Shown here: positions 37,075-46,366 of the stretch, one piece after another
How the letters are laid out: each line of letters begins with the position of its first letter
How positions within the stretch are numbered: the stretch's first letter is position 1
Assembly: GCF_008630915.1 (NCBI RefSeq)
Contig: NZ_CP043909.1
Span: forward strand, 2,232,001 to 2,296,000
Direction of reading: 5' to 3'
Source: Acinetobacter suaedae
GTDB lineage: Bacteria > Pseudomonadota > Gammaproteobacteria > Pseudomonadales > Moraxellaceae
DNA: 64,000 nt
Translations under genes and position numbers: made by a program
The notes under the pieces: generated by a model
What the model was told of the DNA's origin: nothing
The model's database searches: none
Seen by the model: the letters and a program-made list of their open reading frames with translations, nothing else

Positions 37075-38033
37075 TCACTCTCCACTACTGGAAAGCTTTT
37101 ACATGCCTGCAACTTCACTTGCTCAAACATCCAGTCTAAGCATTTATATTCTGTAAACTTCTGCAAGAGCTGTTGACGGAACTCCTGCTCAGTCATGCCC
37201 TCTTTAGCACAAATAAATGCCCACGGCAAAACCACTGCATCCTTAACCAAATCAGCCACATCAAACACCAAAGCACCCCGTCGAGTCTTACCATGCATCA
37301 CAGCAAAACCATGATTGATACCGAGCACCCAAAGTGTGGTTGCCGAAAGTCCATAAGCCAAATAGTTGCCATGGTTTAAGAAGTCATTCGCCAAATCACC
37401 TTGTTCAGGATTACGTTCAAAACTAAGCTTGCAACGCGTTGCTGCCACTTTATAAAGTTGTTTGGTCATTTGCGCTTCTGCAAGCAATAAATCGCCAACC
37501 TTAGTCATATTTGAAATTTTCTTTTCAAAACCATTTAAAGCTTGTTGAATATCCTGATCATCTAAATAAAAGCCTTCGTCTTTTAGGTCTTTGTCTTTTG
37601 CCCAAATTTTGCGGATAAATTCAATTCGAGCAAATTGAAATTGTTTTGCCACGTCTAAGCGTTTAGCTTCATCAAACCAAAAACTCATCCATCCTTGCAT
37701 GTATTCCGTTGGACGATATTCACTCTGTGGCGTTAACCACTCCACCTCACTCCCTGCAAATAATGGTGTACCGCCACCCCCGCAAAAACCCACCAATACA
37801 CCTGCACTACACAACATTCGCATCGCCGCTTGAGTAATAGACGTGCCTGTTCCAAGTAAAATCACCGTGGTATTGGCTATCGGAATATTCCAATATTGGT
37901 TTTCATTTTTGGCTTCAGTGAGATATAAAACCCGCCCATCTTTTTGCATCACACGGCAATGTTCAAGATAATAAAGATTGGCACGCTTTGAATGTAATAT
38001 TGCTTTTAAATCAGATGGGTTAAGTTGTTCCAT
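37071..38033 (-). CDS. cas1: CRISPR integrase Cas1, type I-F
   Basis: Integrates new spacers at the leader-repeat junction together with the Cas2 domain of Cas2-3. The metal-binding residues are E186 (LLLAEAQMTK), H247 (VMHGKTRRG), D258 and D261 (VFDVADLVKD), with the spacing seen in Pseudomonas I-F Cas1. Length (320) is normal. It is the first gene of the cas operon; a terminator of the upstream DUF962 gene lies at 38083-38103, so the operon promoter should lie between that hairpin and 38033. Intact sites imply that adaptation was possible, in line with the long array. Confidence 0.95.
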   Translation of the reverse strand: MEQLNPSDLKAILHSKRANLYYLEHCRVMQKDGRVLYLTEAKNENQYWNIPIANTTVILLGTGTSITQAAMRMLCSAGVLVGFCGGGGTPLFAGSEVEWLTPQSEYRPTEYMQGWMSFWFDEAKRLDVAKQFQFARIEFIRKIWAKDKDLKDEGFYLDDQDIQQALNGFEKKISNMTKVGDLLLAEAQMTKQLYKVAATRCKLSFERNPEQGDLANDFLNHGNYLAYGLSATTLWVLGINHGFAVMHGKTRRGALVFDVADLVKDAVVLPWAFICAKEGMTEQEFRQQLLQKFTEYKCLDWMFEQVKLQACKSFPVVESE

Positions 38034-38082
38034 TCTTATGATTTCTCTTGTTTTTTCTTATACTACTTGAACATTTGGTAAT

Positions 38083-38103
38083 AAAAAAGCTGCCTGAGCA
38101 GCT
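38083..38103 (-). terminator. Terminator between the DUF962 gene and the cas operon
   Basis: On the minus strand AGCTGC-TCAG-GCAGCT is followed by a T-run. It ends the DUF962 transcript and separates it from cas1. Confidence 0.88.
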
Positions 38104-38155
38104 GAGCGACGCGTGATGTCGTTTTAATTCTATTTCTATACAATATTGACAAAAA

Positions 38156-38527
38156 TTAGGAGTCAATCTTATCAAACTTACGATCAATCAAACTGAGGCG
38201 ACCACGAACCACATCGGACAACATACGCCAATCAGAGATAAAACTATAAAGCGGTTGCTTAAAACTTGCAGGCTTATTGTGTTCAAAGAAAAAATGTCCA
38301 ACCCATGCACATGCATAACCAGACAATAATCCATATGCCAAATACTTTGCTTTGCGTTGGCGAATCGCTTTACTCCAAAAATATAAACCAATCGAACTGC
38401 CTGCTACATGCAAACGGCGGCTGGCAATACTGCGATGCTCAGTTAAGTAAAAGCGATAAAACTCATTGTAATCTTTTATCGGTAAAGTGAATTCCACTGG
38501 CTTGTTAATATTGGCTGGCGCATTCAT
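38156..38527 (-). CDS. DUF962 (Mpo1-like) membrane protein
   Basis: A small protein of the DUF962/Mpo1-like family; yeast Mpo1 is a dioxygenase of fatty acid alpha-oxidation, but bacterial members are mostly unstudied. Conserved His-containing motifs are visible: YLTEHRSIASRRLHVAGSSIG and WVGHFFFEHNKPASFKQPL. Two short hydrophobic stretches fit membrane insertion. AGGA is eight bases before the ATG at 38527, which I prefer to the ATG three codons upstream. It is single, with its own terminator. Confidence 0.8.
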   Translation of the reverse strand: MNAPANINKPVEFTLPIKDYNEFYRFYLTEHRSIASRRLHVAGSSIGLYFWSKAIRQRKAKYLAYGLLSGYACAWVGHFFFEHNKPASFKQPLYSFISDWRMLSDVVRGRLSLIDRKFDKIDS

Positions 38528-38725
38528 TTGGATCATCCTAATCGTTCAATACACCCCACACGTTAAAGTATTTTTTGCTCAAAATAAAGACATGCAAAAT
38601 AATACGCTATACTGAATAACATTCTTTAAAAAATATATCTCTTTCATAGCATAGCTGCTCAACTTGCACTCAGGTTATACTCATTCATAAATTATTTATT
38701 TTAAATGGTTAGGAGTCATCTCCAC

Positions 38726-40171
38726 ATGGAAATAGAACTTAAATTTCAACTCCCTGCATCTAAGAAAAAAAGTGTGTTATTGGCATTAAATAAGCAGAAA
38801 GCTCAAAAAATTCGTCTACAAGCCAAATACTACGATACTGCTGATCGAACTTTAGCAAAAAACTATGTCGCAATCCGTTTGCGTCAAGAAGGTGAGCATT
38901 GGGTACAGACCTTTAAAGCTGCGAGCAAAAACCATTTACAACGCATCGAAGAAGACATTGAACTGGGTAAATGTGAACAAGAACCCGTTTTAGATTTATC
39001 TCTTTATGAAAATTATCCAGCCGTACAAAGTATTTTAAAAGACCTATTAGGGGATCCACTCACTCCATTAGAATTACAATTTCAAACTAATGTGGAGCGC
39101 ACCTTTCACACCTTTGAATTTCAAGGTTCAAAAATCGAAGTCTGTTTAGATGATGGTGAAATTCGAACCGCCAAGGACTCTGCAAAAATCTGTGAAGTAG
39201 AATGTGAGTTAAAACAAGGTTCAGCCCGCGATTTAATTATTTTCTCGAATCACTTAGTCGAAAAATATCAATTATGGCTCGATGTACGCAGTAAAGCTGA
39301 ACGAGGTAATTTATTGGCAATGGGGAAAAAGGTTTCACCAGCGACTAAAGCCAAAACATTACAACTTCAATCAGACTTTTCTGCTGAGCAAGCCATCAAA
39401 CTGATTATTGAAAATTGCTTAAATCAAATCCTACCCAATGCTGCCGCAATTGCAGATGATGTAGCCGAAGCCGACCATATTCACCAAGCACGTGTTGGCA
39501 TACGTCGTTTACGTTCAGCACTCAAAAATTTTTCTCATTGGACAGAGCAACTTGATCCAGCTTGGCAAAATGACCTGACAGAGATTTTTCAAGCATTGGG
39601 TCAATCAAGAGATCAAGATGCGATTCAAACATCCGTCATTCCATTGATTAAGGCTGTATCTGATTTTGAGTTTACATTTCCAAATTCAGTTAAAAACAAT
39701 ATTTCTAAGCATCTAAGCGACGTTAAAACCACTCAACTATTTTTATCGTTGTTTAGCTTTATCTATAGTGAAAATGAATCAACAACGAAGTTATCGAAAC
39801 AAGTTGCGAAAAGCTTAACTTCACTCTATCAAAAGATTTTGAAAGATACCTCGGTATTTTCAGAACTTCCAGTAGAGCAACAACACCGTACACGAAAACG
39901 AGTAAAACAATTGCGTTATTGCATCGACTTTATTACTGGGCTTTATCCAGAAAAAGAAGTTCAAAAGTTTCTGAATAAATTACAACCTATTCAGGAATAT
40001 TTAGGTTTCTACAATGATCTGTTTGTTGCAGAGCATCTGTTCGAACAATATGCAGCGAAACAACCCCAGTTTTTATTTGCTTTAGGTTGGGTCAAAGCGC
40101 AACAACCTCATGTTGCTAAGAAGGCGGCAAAGAAACTACAAGATTTATCGGCTAAAGATATTTTTTGGTGA
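38726..40171 (+). CDS. CYTH and CHAD domain protein, inorganic triphosphatase (YgiF-like)
   Basis: The N-terminal CYTH domain (about 1-200) starts with the signature MEIELKFQL (the ExExK motif) and hydrolyses tripolyphosphate in E. coli YgiF. The C-terminal CHAD domain (about 215-480) has the conserved basic helix HQARVGIRRLRSALKNF, which binds polyphosphate, and a second KRVKQLRYCIDF. I start at the ATG at 38726, which puts ExExK at residue 2 and has AGGAG upstream; a reading from 38705 adds seven residues. The length is 481. It is probably involved in polyphosphate metabolism; the gene is single. Confidence 0.88.
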   Translation: MEIELKFQLPASKKKSVLLALNKQKAQKIRLQAKYYDTADRTLAKNYVAIRLRQEGEHWVQTFKAASKNHLQRIEEDIELGKCEQEPVLDLSLYENYPAVQSILKDLLGDPLTPLELQFQTNVERTFHTFEFQGSKIEVCLDDGEIRTAKDSAKICEVECELKQGSARDLIIFSNHLVEKYQLWLDVRSKAERGNLLAMGKKVSPATKAKTLQLQSDFSAEQAIKLIIENCLNQILPNAAAIADDVAEADHIHQARVGIRRLRSALKNFSHWTEQLDPAWQNDLTEIFQALGQSRDQDAIQTSVIPLIKAVSDFEFTFPNSVKNNISKHLSDVKTTQLFLSLFSFIYSENESTTKLSKQVAKSLTSLYQKILKDTSVFSELPVEQQHRTRKRVKQLRYCIDFITGLYPEKEVQKFLNKLQPIQEYLGFYNDLFVAEHLFEQYAAKQPQFLFALGWVKAQQPHVAKKAAKKLQDLSAKDIFW

Positions 40172-40176
40172 TCAAT

Positions 40177-40809
40177 TTACCGATATTTCCCAAAAACCTT
40201 CCATGTGCCATTATCAGCAACTGGATCACTATAGCTATCATTTCGCTGCTTGCGCGGCTTATCCCGCGCATCGACCAATTTAAAATGTGGCTCCACACTG
40301 AGAATCATACCATTCATATAAAAACGAGTTCGCGTGTATTCACTTTGCCCATGCTGAAACACATAAGTACGCAAATCAATAAACTCACGATGTGCCACCA
40401 ATGCTGCTGTATCATCGCTCTCTAACCATGCTTGCATCGCAAAAATTTGATCGGTATCAAACTGCCCACATTTTTCCACTAATGCCGCCACGCCTCGAAA
40501 AGTTTTGGACTCTTTTGCACGAGTTTTATTGATCCGAATCCGATCTACATGGAAAAAAAATAGAGGTAAATTCAGATGGCTCGGTAAATGAATGGCATCA
40601 ACAACCTCATCTTGCATAAATGGCTGACAAAGTTGCTGTGCTCTTTCAATCAAAGGTTGCCATTGACGATAATACTCATCCACTTCCTCTTTTAAGCCGT
40701 AATATATCGGCAGCCCTTCTACATGCTGCAGATATTGAGGTGGATGAATATGCTGACGCAGTAAAGCAATATCGGTTTTTAGGCTTTGAATCTCGATTGC
40801 ATCTGACAT
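40177..40809 (-). CDS. Conserved hypothetical protein, unrecognised family
   Basis: A 210-residue soluble protein that I cannot assign. It starts with a short helical region (SDAIEIQSLKTDIALLRQHI), and has a hydrophobic FFFHVDRIRINKTRAKESKTF segment in the middle and a basic C-terminus (DARDKPRKQRNDSY). No signal peptide, membrane segment or catalytic motif is evident. It converges on the CYTH/CHAD gene with only five bases between the stop codons, and is divergent from the DUF3144 gene. Codon usage looks like the neighbours, so it is probably a real gene. Confidence 0.7.
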   Translation of the reverse strand: MSDAIEIQSLKTDIALLRQHIHPPQYLQHVEGLPIYYGLKEEVDEYYRQWQPLIERAQQLCQPFMQDEVVDAIHLPSHLNLPLFFFHVDRIRINKTRAKESKTFRGVAALVEKCGQFDTDQIFAMQAWLESDDTAALVAHREFIDLRTYVFQHGQSEYTRTRFYMNGMILSVEPHFKLVDARDKPRKQRNDSYSDPVADNGTWKVFGKYR

Positions 40810-40912
40810 TTTGATTATTCTAATTTACTTAGGCTATTTTAGAGTAAGACAACGGTTTTGTTTATGCAAGGCATTGTCTATAATGTCTAATCTAGTTTTG
40901 TTGGAAAAGACC

Positions 40913-41299
40913 ATGTCTCAAAAAATTAATGCGACTGATGTAACTGAAGAAGAAGCTTTAAATGCGGTGTTTTTTGAGCGTGCAGATGAATTCATCAAAC
41001 TCGCCAATGAATTTTGCCGTCCACCAAAAGGACAACCAGCAAAACCCGAAGAGTTACGTGGTCAAGTAAGTGCTGCAATGCTATTTGCCACTGCCCGTTT
41101 TAACACATGGGTCGCAGCAAATAATTTTAAAGATGGCAATGAAATGCAAGAAGCAAAAGAGCAAGTCATGTCTTATTTACTGCAACAATTTCAAATGATG
41201 TTAGAAGATAACTTTGACGAATATTGTGAGCAGTTTGATAACTATTTACGTTTCCGCAAAAACGAAGATTTCCACACACATAAACATGACCACAAATAA
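40913..41299 (+). CDS. DUF3144 family protein
   Basis: A 128-residue acidic helical protein of the DUF3144 family, whose function is unknown. Typical segments are FFERADEFIKLAN near the start and QVSAAMLFATARFNTWVAANN in the middle; the tail DFHTHKHDHK is His-rich and might bind metal. The frame is open from 40811, but the ATG at 40913 has GGAAAAG just upstream and begins the conserved domain. It ends at a strong bidirectional terminator. Confidence 0.82.
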   Translation: MSQKINATDVTEEEALNAVFFERADEFIKLANEFCRPPKGQPAKPEELRGQVSAAMLFATARFNTWVAANNFKDGNEMQEAKEQVMSYLLQQFQMMLEDNFDEYCEQFDNYLRFRKNEDFHTHKHDHK

Positions 41300-41321
41300 T
41301 CCTTTGTAGGTCGAATCGATA

Positions 41322-41348
41322 AAAGGCATTGAGTATCTCAATGCCTTT
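41322..41348. terminator. Bidirectional terminator between the DUF3144 and antiporter genes
   Basis: AAAGGCATTGAG-TAT-CTCAATGCCTTT lies between converging genes. Confidence 0.9.
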
Positions 41349-41359
41349 ATCTTTTTTAA

Positions 41360-42325
41360 TTAGAATGCGGTATTCACCAAATATGCGGTATAAGCAACGA
41401 AGCTAAATAACCACACTCCGCCCTTAACACGTCCGATTCGCCCTCTTCCTTTAAAGCTCAGTGTAAATATCAATAGGCTTAAAGTCAGTGCACCCATTAC
41501 CACCATGTCACGATGTAACACTTCTTGTGGCACGACTGTAGGATGGATCACCCCTGCTAAACCGACAACAGCGAGCGTGTTAAACATATTGGAGCCGATC
41601 ACATTACCTATCGCAATATCTAACTCACCTTTGCGTGCCGCTGCGATCGAAGAAGCCAACTCTGGTAAAGAAGTACCAATTGCAACCACGGTTAAGCCTA
41701 TAATCAAATCACTCACACCAAAGGCTTGTGCAATTTCTACCGCCCCCCAAACCAATAAGCGTGAACTAATCACTAAGATAATCAAACCAAATAAAAGCTG
41801 AAAAATCGAAGTCTTTAATGATGTTTGTTTGCTTTGTAGATCGGTGTTGAACTCATGACTCAATACATCACTTTGACTTCGCATGCCTTGCCAAATCGAC
41901 CAGCCCATATATAAGACCAGCATCAAAAGCATTAACACTGCATCAATTCGGCTGAGCATCTCATCAAAAATTTGTAAGATACAGATTGCGGTGACTAACA
42001 ATAATATTGGCAATTCTTTACGTACAACCGCCGATTGCACCATAATTGGATGAATTAATGCGGTTACCCCAAGAATCAAAGCAATATTCGCGATATTTGA
42101 ACCATAAGCATTCCCCAATGCTAGCCCCGGGTTTCCATCAATAGCAGCCATAATCGAGACAACAATTTCGGGTGCAGATGTACCAAACCCAACAATAATC
42201 ATCCCGACCAGCAAGGGAGGCATACCCAAGTGACCTGCAGTGGCTGAAGCGCCATCAATAAACTTATCGGCACTCCAGACCAATAAAATCAGTCCAACAA
42301 TCACCGCGATCACAGCAAAAGCCAT
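41360..42325 (-). CDS. Calcium/sodium antiporter (CaCA family, YrbG-like)
   Basis: Inner-membrane cation exchanger with two inverted alpha-repeats. The repeat signatures are GFGTSAPEIVVSI (first half) and AIGTSLPELASSI (second half), with the acidic residues that bind the cation. About ten hydrophobic segments are visible, and a short polar loop (about 170-190) separates the halves. Length (321) is normal for bacterial YrbG-type exchangers. It is monocistronic. Ca2+ as substrate follows from family knowledge only. Confidence 0.9.
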   Translation of the reverse strand: MAFAVIAVIVGLILLVWSADKFIDGASATAGHLGMPPLLVGMIIVGFGTSAPEIVVSIMAAIDGNPGLALGNAYGSNIANIALILGVTALIHPIMVQSAVVRKELPILLLVTAICILQIFDEMLSRIDAVLMLLMLVLYMGWSIWQGMRSQSDVLSHEFNTDLQSKQTSLKTSIFQLLFGLIILVISSRLLVWGAVEIAQAFGVSDLIIGLTVVAIGTSLPELASSIAAARKGELDIAIGNVIGSNMFNTLAVVGLAGVIHPTVVPQEVLHRDMVVMGALTLSLLIFTLSFKGRGRIGRVKGGVWLFSFVAYTAYLVNTAF

Positions 42326-42484
42326 GCTACTCCCCTTTTTCTGATCAATGAAAATGCTTCATCGAAATTGATCGATCATGTCTTACGGTTTTACTAGCAA
42401 GAGAGATCCAAACATGTAAATTCAAGCAGAACGTAACCGATGAAACTAAATGATTTATCACCATCAGACTAAGGCCTACTCAAA

Positions 42485-45253
42485 TCAACGATGATCTTGT
42501 GCTTGACCATATTGATCAGCCATCACTTCAACAAAATGCTCAAGTTTAATGTATTTTTTAATGACACGATCAACATCATCTTTGCTTAATTTGGCAAACT
42601 CTTGATCTCTTACAGCTCGATCCAATAGCGTTTTATTACGTTCTAATTGTGAAGTCAACATACCATGAATACGGCGTTCATCTTCTAATGCCGTCACTCG
42701 CTTTTTCATGATATCAGCTTTAGCTGCTTCCACTTCTTGCGCTGTTACACCTTTGCTGAGTAAATCATTCAATACCTTGTGAACTGACTGAGACACTTGA
42801 CCAGAACGACCTGCCGTATAGTTGGCTGTGATACTTAAAGTACCATCATCGATATCAGGATTTAGGTCTAAACCACTCCCAAATCCATAGACCAATGCAT
42901 TTTTCTCTCGTAATTCTTGCGCTAAACGCGAAGAAAGTTGCGAGTTACCTAAAATATGACTAAGCACAATTAAAGCAGGTGCATCTGGATGATAAGAGCC
43001 AACTGGAATCGCTAAAATACTTTGGTAACTTCCGAACTCACGCTGTTCAGATAAAGCATGAATTTTCTGTGCCTTGTATTCAGTATACTGCCCTGTTACT
43101 TTGCGGTATGGCTGTTTTGCTTTCCACCCTCCAAACGTTTTCTGCAAAGTCTTTTTCATTTTCTTCGCATCAAAGTCACCTGTGATCGCAATTTGCGCGT
43201 AGTTCGTTTCAAAGAACTGATCGTAAAACTGCTTAACTTGTGCTTGTGTCGCTTCATTCAACTGCTTCTTCGCAAGATCAGGCTCAAAGTGGTAACGTAA
43301 ATCTCCCGGCTGATAGATTTCCAACACACGAGATAAGGTCATCGATGCCACGACTGCAGGTTCAGTATACGGACGATCTAGTGCTGACAAGCTTTGATTT
43401 TTAGCAAGGTCAAACTCTGTTTGGGCAAACTTTGGTTGCTTTAACACATCGACGATAAAACTAAAAAAATCTTCAAATTTATCTTTTTTCGCTTGTATGA
43501 CGATAGTCAAACCATTGCCATTTGAACTTACGGATGCCCCGCCACTCGCAGCAATCGCCTTATCCGTGATGTCTTGCAAAGTATGTTTTTCTGAACCACG
43601 CAGCATCAAATAGCTGGCTAAATCTAAAGTAGTCGCTTTTCCAAATAACGCTTTTTCATCACCAAAATCTAAACTAATGGTGGCATAGGTTTTATCATCA
43701 CGTGTTGACGTTGGATAGAGTGCATAACGAATACCATTTCTCAACCGACCACGTTGGATCTTTTGCTCATTTTTTTGCAATTGCTGTGATGACTGCGCAA
43801 CAAATTGCGCAACTTCTTGCTGATAGACTTTAACATCTTTAAGCGGCTCAGCCACTTCATTTGCCTGATCTAAAGTCTTAGGCTGCTGTTCCTCGCTGAG
43901 CGTCATCGCCTTTTTCTGATCTTCTGGTGTAGGTCGAATATCACCAGAAATACGATGTTCAGGCACTAAAAATTGCTTCAGAGTTGAATTTAACTCATCA
44001 ACTTTGAGTGCTTGAATCGCTTGTAAATCTTTAAAATAACGATCCCACTGACCATGTGAGGTGACTGCATAATCGCTTAAGCGTGAGCCTAAAGCGACCG
44101 CATCATTGGCAATGGTATCAGCTGCATTTTGTGTAATATTTTTGAGACGTTGTAGTTCAGCTTCACTAAATGCTTGTTTCTTTTCAACGCCCGTTGTTAA
44201 GGCTTCACTCACTCGCTTTTCATCATGATTCGGTGCATAAATTGCACCCATAAACACGAGATTAAAATCCTGATCAAGCCATGTTGTTGATTGAACAGCA
44301 GTACTGATTCCTGTTTCAACCATACTTTTATATAGACTACCGCTTGGCTGTAAAGTAAATAATCCTGGTGCAAGTGCTAAAGCAGGTGCAATATCACTAT
44401 TTTTCCCATTCATATAAATATGAAACTTAGCGAGATCACTTCCCTTTTCCACATTGAACTGACGTTGTTTGATCTTGGTACTATCTAATGCTGGAACTTG
44501 CACTGGAGCAGGTACAGGTCTTGCTGGGATTGCATTGAAATGCTGGTCAATTTTTTTCAGTACCTCGGCCTTATCAAATTTTCCAGAAATCACCATAATG
44601 GCATTGTTTGGTGCATACCAAGTTTTATAAAACTGATTCAACTCACTCATATTGATTGATTTCAACTCAGCAAGATCACCAATCGGCAAACGACCAAGAT
44701 ATTGATTACCGTAAGCAGCTTTCAACATTTGATCCATCAACACCGCAAAAGGTTGATCCATACGGATCTCACGTTCACGCTTTACAATCTCGATTTCCGC
44801 TGGAACAAATTTTTCCTGTAAAACCAACTTATCCATACGCTCAGCTTCAAGGTATAGAATTTCATTCAGTGCATTTTTTTCAGGACGAACAATATTAATA
44901 TACTTGGTTGAATAATAATCAGTACTGGCATTGGTCATTAGCGTGTATTGATCCAAACGGCGTTGGAATTCATCGCCTTTAACATTGACCGTACCTTTAA
45001 ATGCCAAATGCTCTAGCAAATGTGCTAGACCACCTTTTCCCTTTGGGTCATTCAATGAACCCGTCATATAAACTGTATTTACATAGACTTTGTTTTCTTT
45101 TTCATTTTGAGCAAGAATAACTCTAAAACCATTATCTAATTTATATTCTTCAATATTTCTTTCACTTTTTACGAGTACCGCTTGAGACCAAGACGACGCA
45201 CTCAACCCGATTAAACAAAGAGAGAGAGTAAGCTGCTTAAACCGCGTTAACAT
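42485..45253 (-). CDS. M16-family zinc metalloprotease, two-domain (PqqL/pitrilysin-like)
   Basis: Exported protease of the insulinase superfamily. A signal peptide (MLTRFKQLTLSLCLIGLSASSWSQA) precedes the first M16 domain, which holds the inverted zinc motif HLLEH in GLAHLLEHLAFKG and the downstream Glu region; the second half is the inactive partner domain starting near residue 510. The length (922) matches PqqL-type periplasmic proteases. It probably degrades peptides in the periplasm. It is a single gene, with the terminator of phzF upstream. Confidence 0.9.
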   Translation of the reverse strand: MLTRFKQLTLSLCLIGLSASSWSQAVLVKSERNIEEYKLDNGFRVILAQNEKENKVYVNTVYMTGSLNDPKGKGGLAHLLEHLAFKGTVNVKGDEFQRRLDQYTLMTNASTDYYSTKYINIVRPEKNALNEILYLEAERMDKLVLQEKFVPAEIEIVKREREIRMDQPFAVLMDQMLKAAYGNQYLGRLPIGDLAELKSINMSELNQFYKTWYAPNNAIMVISGKFDKAEVLKKIDQHFNAIPARPVPAPVQVPALDSTKIKQRQFNVEKGSDLAKFHIYMNGKNSDIAPALALAPGLFTLQPSGSLYKSMVETGISTAVQSTTWLDQDFNLVFMGAIYAPNHDEKRVSEALTTGVEKKQAFSEAELQRLKNITQNAADTIANDAVALGSRLSDYAVTSHGQWDRYFKDLQAIQALKVDELNSTLKQFLVPEHRISGDIRPTPEDQKKAMTLSEEQQPKTLDQANEVAEPLKDVKVYQQEVAQFVAQSSQQLQKNEQKIQRGRLRNGIRYALYPTSTRDDKTYATISLDFGDEKALFGKATTLDLASYLMLRGSEKHTLQDITDKAIAASGGASVSSNGNGLTIVIQAKKDKFEDFFSFIVDVLKQPKFAQTEFDLAKNQSLSALDRPYTEPAVVASMTLSRVLEIYQPGDLRYHFEPDLAKKQLNEATQAQVKQFYDQFFETNYAQIAITGDFDAKKMKKTLQKTFGGWKAKQPYRKVTGQYTEYKAQKIHALSEQREFGSYQSILAIPVGSYHPDAPALIVLSHILGNSQLSSRLAQELREKNALVYGFGSGLDLNPDIDDGTLSITANYTAGRSGQVSQSVHKVLNDLLSKGVTAQEVEAAKADIMKKRVTALEDERRIHGMLTSQLERNKTLLDRAVRDQEFAKLSKDDVDRVIKKYIKLEHFVEVMADQYGQAQDHR

Positions 45254-45333
45254 AATTTATCCAAGTATTTTTGGTGATTTAAATAAAAAAACTATAGTAG
45301 AGAACGATTCGCATTTTTAATAGTTATGTTTTG

Positions 45334-45363
45334 AAAAAAGCTGTTTAATTAAACAGCTTTTTT
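45334..45363. terminator. Terminator of the phzF-like gene
   Basis: AAAAAAGCTGTTTAA and its exact complement form a 30-bp perfect palindrome with T-run, just after the phzF stop on the minus strand. Confidence 0.88.
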
Positions 45364-45392
45364 CCTTATTTCTTTTAAGATTAGGTAAACTT

Positions 45393-46211
45393 TCAGAGAT
45401 TAAGCTCTGCTTGCATATAGAGTTTTGCATAACCTGAAATCTCAATCCGATCCTCTGATTGAATAACGCAATCTAAAATGCCGCCTCGTTTCGAAGCTTG
45501 AAAGGCAACCAATTGCTTTTGATTCAGTTTATCTGCCCAGAGTGGAACAATAGCCGTATGAATTGAGCCTGTCACTGGATCTTCATCAATGCCAATTGCA
45601 GGTGCAAAATAACGAGATACACAATCAAAATTTCCTTCGCCTCTAGCAGTAATCGCCACATCAGGTTGAGAAGCCGTAATTGCTGTACGGACTTTACCAA
45701 GCTGTTTTAGCTTTTCCAGATTGGGTTGCTCATCCAATACATCTTGCACTGTTTCATACTCAACAATATATGCCTGAGCATTTAGGTATACAGCCTTAAA
45801 TGGTTTTGTTAAGCCGTCACGCAGCACTTGTGGATAGTCAGTGATCAACTCTGCTCTACGAATCGGGAAATTCATTTTAATTTTACCGTCGTCATCTTGA
45901 GTAACGATAAAAATCCCTAAATCCTTCACATGAAATTGAATCGTCTTTACAGTAGTGAAATCTTTAAATAAAACAAAGGCACTGGCTAAAGTCGCATGCC
46001 CACAGAAAGCAACTTCATCTGTTGGCGAAAACCAACGAATTTCATAATTCGCTTCATCTCGTTTTTTGACAAAAGCTGTTTCGGACAAATTATTTTCTAA
46101 AGCAATATTCTGCATCAGCGTTTCATCTAACCACTCATTCACAACGATTACAGCCGCTGGATTACCTTTAAAAAGTTCTTTGGTAAAAGCATCAACTTGG
46201 TACATTTTCAT
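45393..46211 (-). CDS. PhzF-family isomerase/epimerase
   Basis: Member of the PhzF superfamily with two diaminopimelate-epimerase-like domains. The N-terminus MKMYQVDAFTKELFKGNPAAVIV with the following NLSETAFV, and RWFSPTDEVAFCGHATLASA, are the family hallmarks, the Glu of SETAF being the proposed catalytic base. The second domain has DEDPVTGSIHTAIVPLWAD. Length is 272. Most such proteins outside phenazine operons lack a known substrate, and no phenazine genes are present, so the name indicates fold only. Confidence 0.88.
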   Translation of the reverse strand: MKMYQVDAFTKELFKGNPAAVIVVNEWLDETLMQNIALENNLSETAFVKKRDEANYEIRWFSPTDEVAFCGHATLASAFVLFKDFTTVKTIQFHVKDLGIFIVTQDDDGKIKMNFPIRRAELITDYPQVLRDGLTKPFKAVYLNAQAYIVEYETVQDVLDEQPNLEKLKQLGKVRTAITASQPDVAITARGEGNFDCVSRYFAPAIGIDEDPVTGSIHTAIVPLWADKLNQKQLVAFQASKRGGILDCVIQSEDRIEISGYAKLYMQAELNL

Positions 46212-46328
46212 AAATTTAGACTCTCAAACTTTTTCAATTATTTTGAACAAATGGTTGATGAATTATAGATACAGATTTTTCTAAATTTACGATACACAGC
46301 ATACTTTTAGATAAATAAATTACTAAAA

Positions 46329-46349
46329 TAAAAAAGCGGCTAAACCGCT
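46329..46349 (-). terminator. icd terminator
   Basis: On the minus strand AGCGG-TTTAG-CCGCT is followed by T6, directly after the icd stop. Confidence 0.88.
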
Positions 46350-46366
46350 CTTTTTATCAAAACAGG

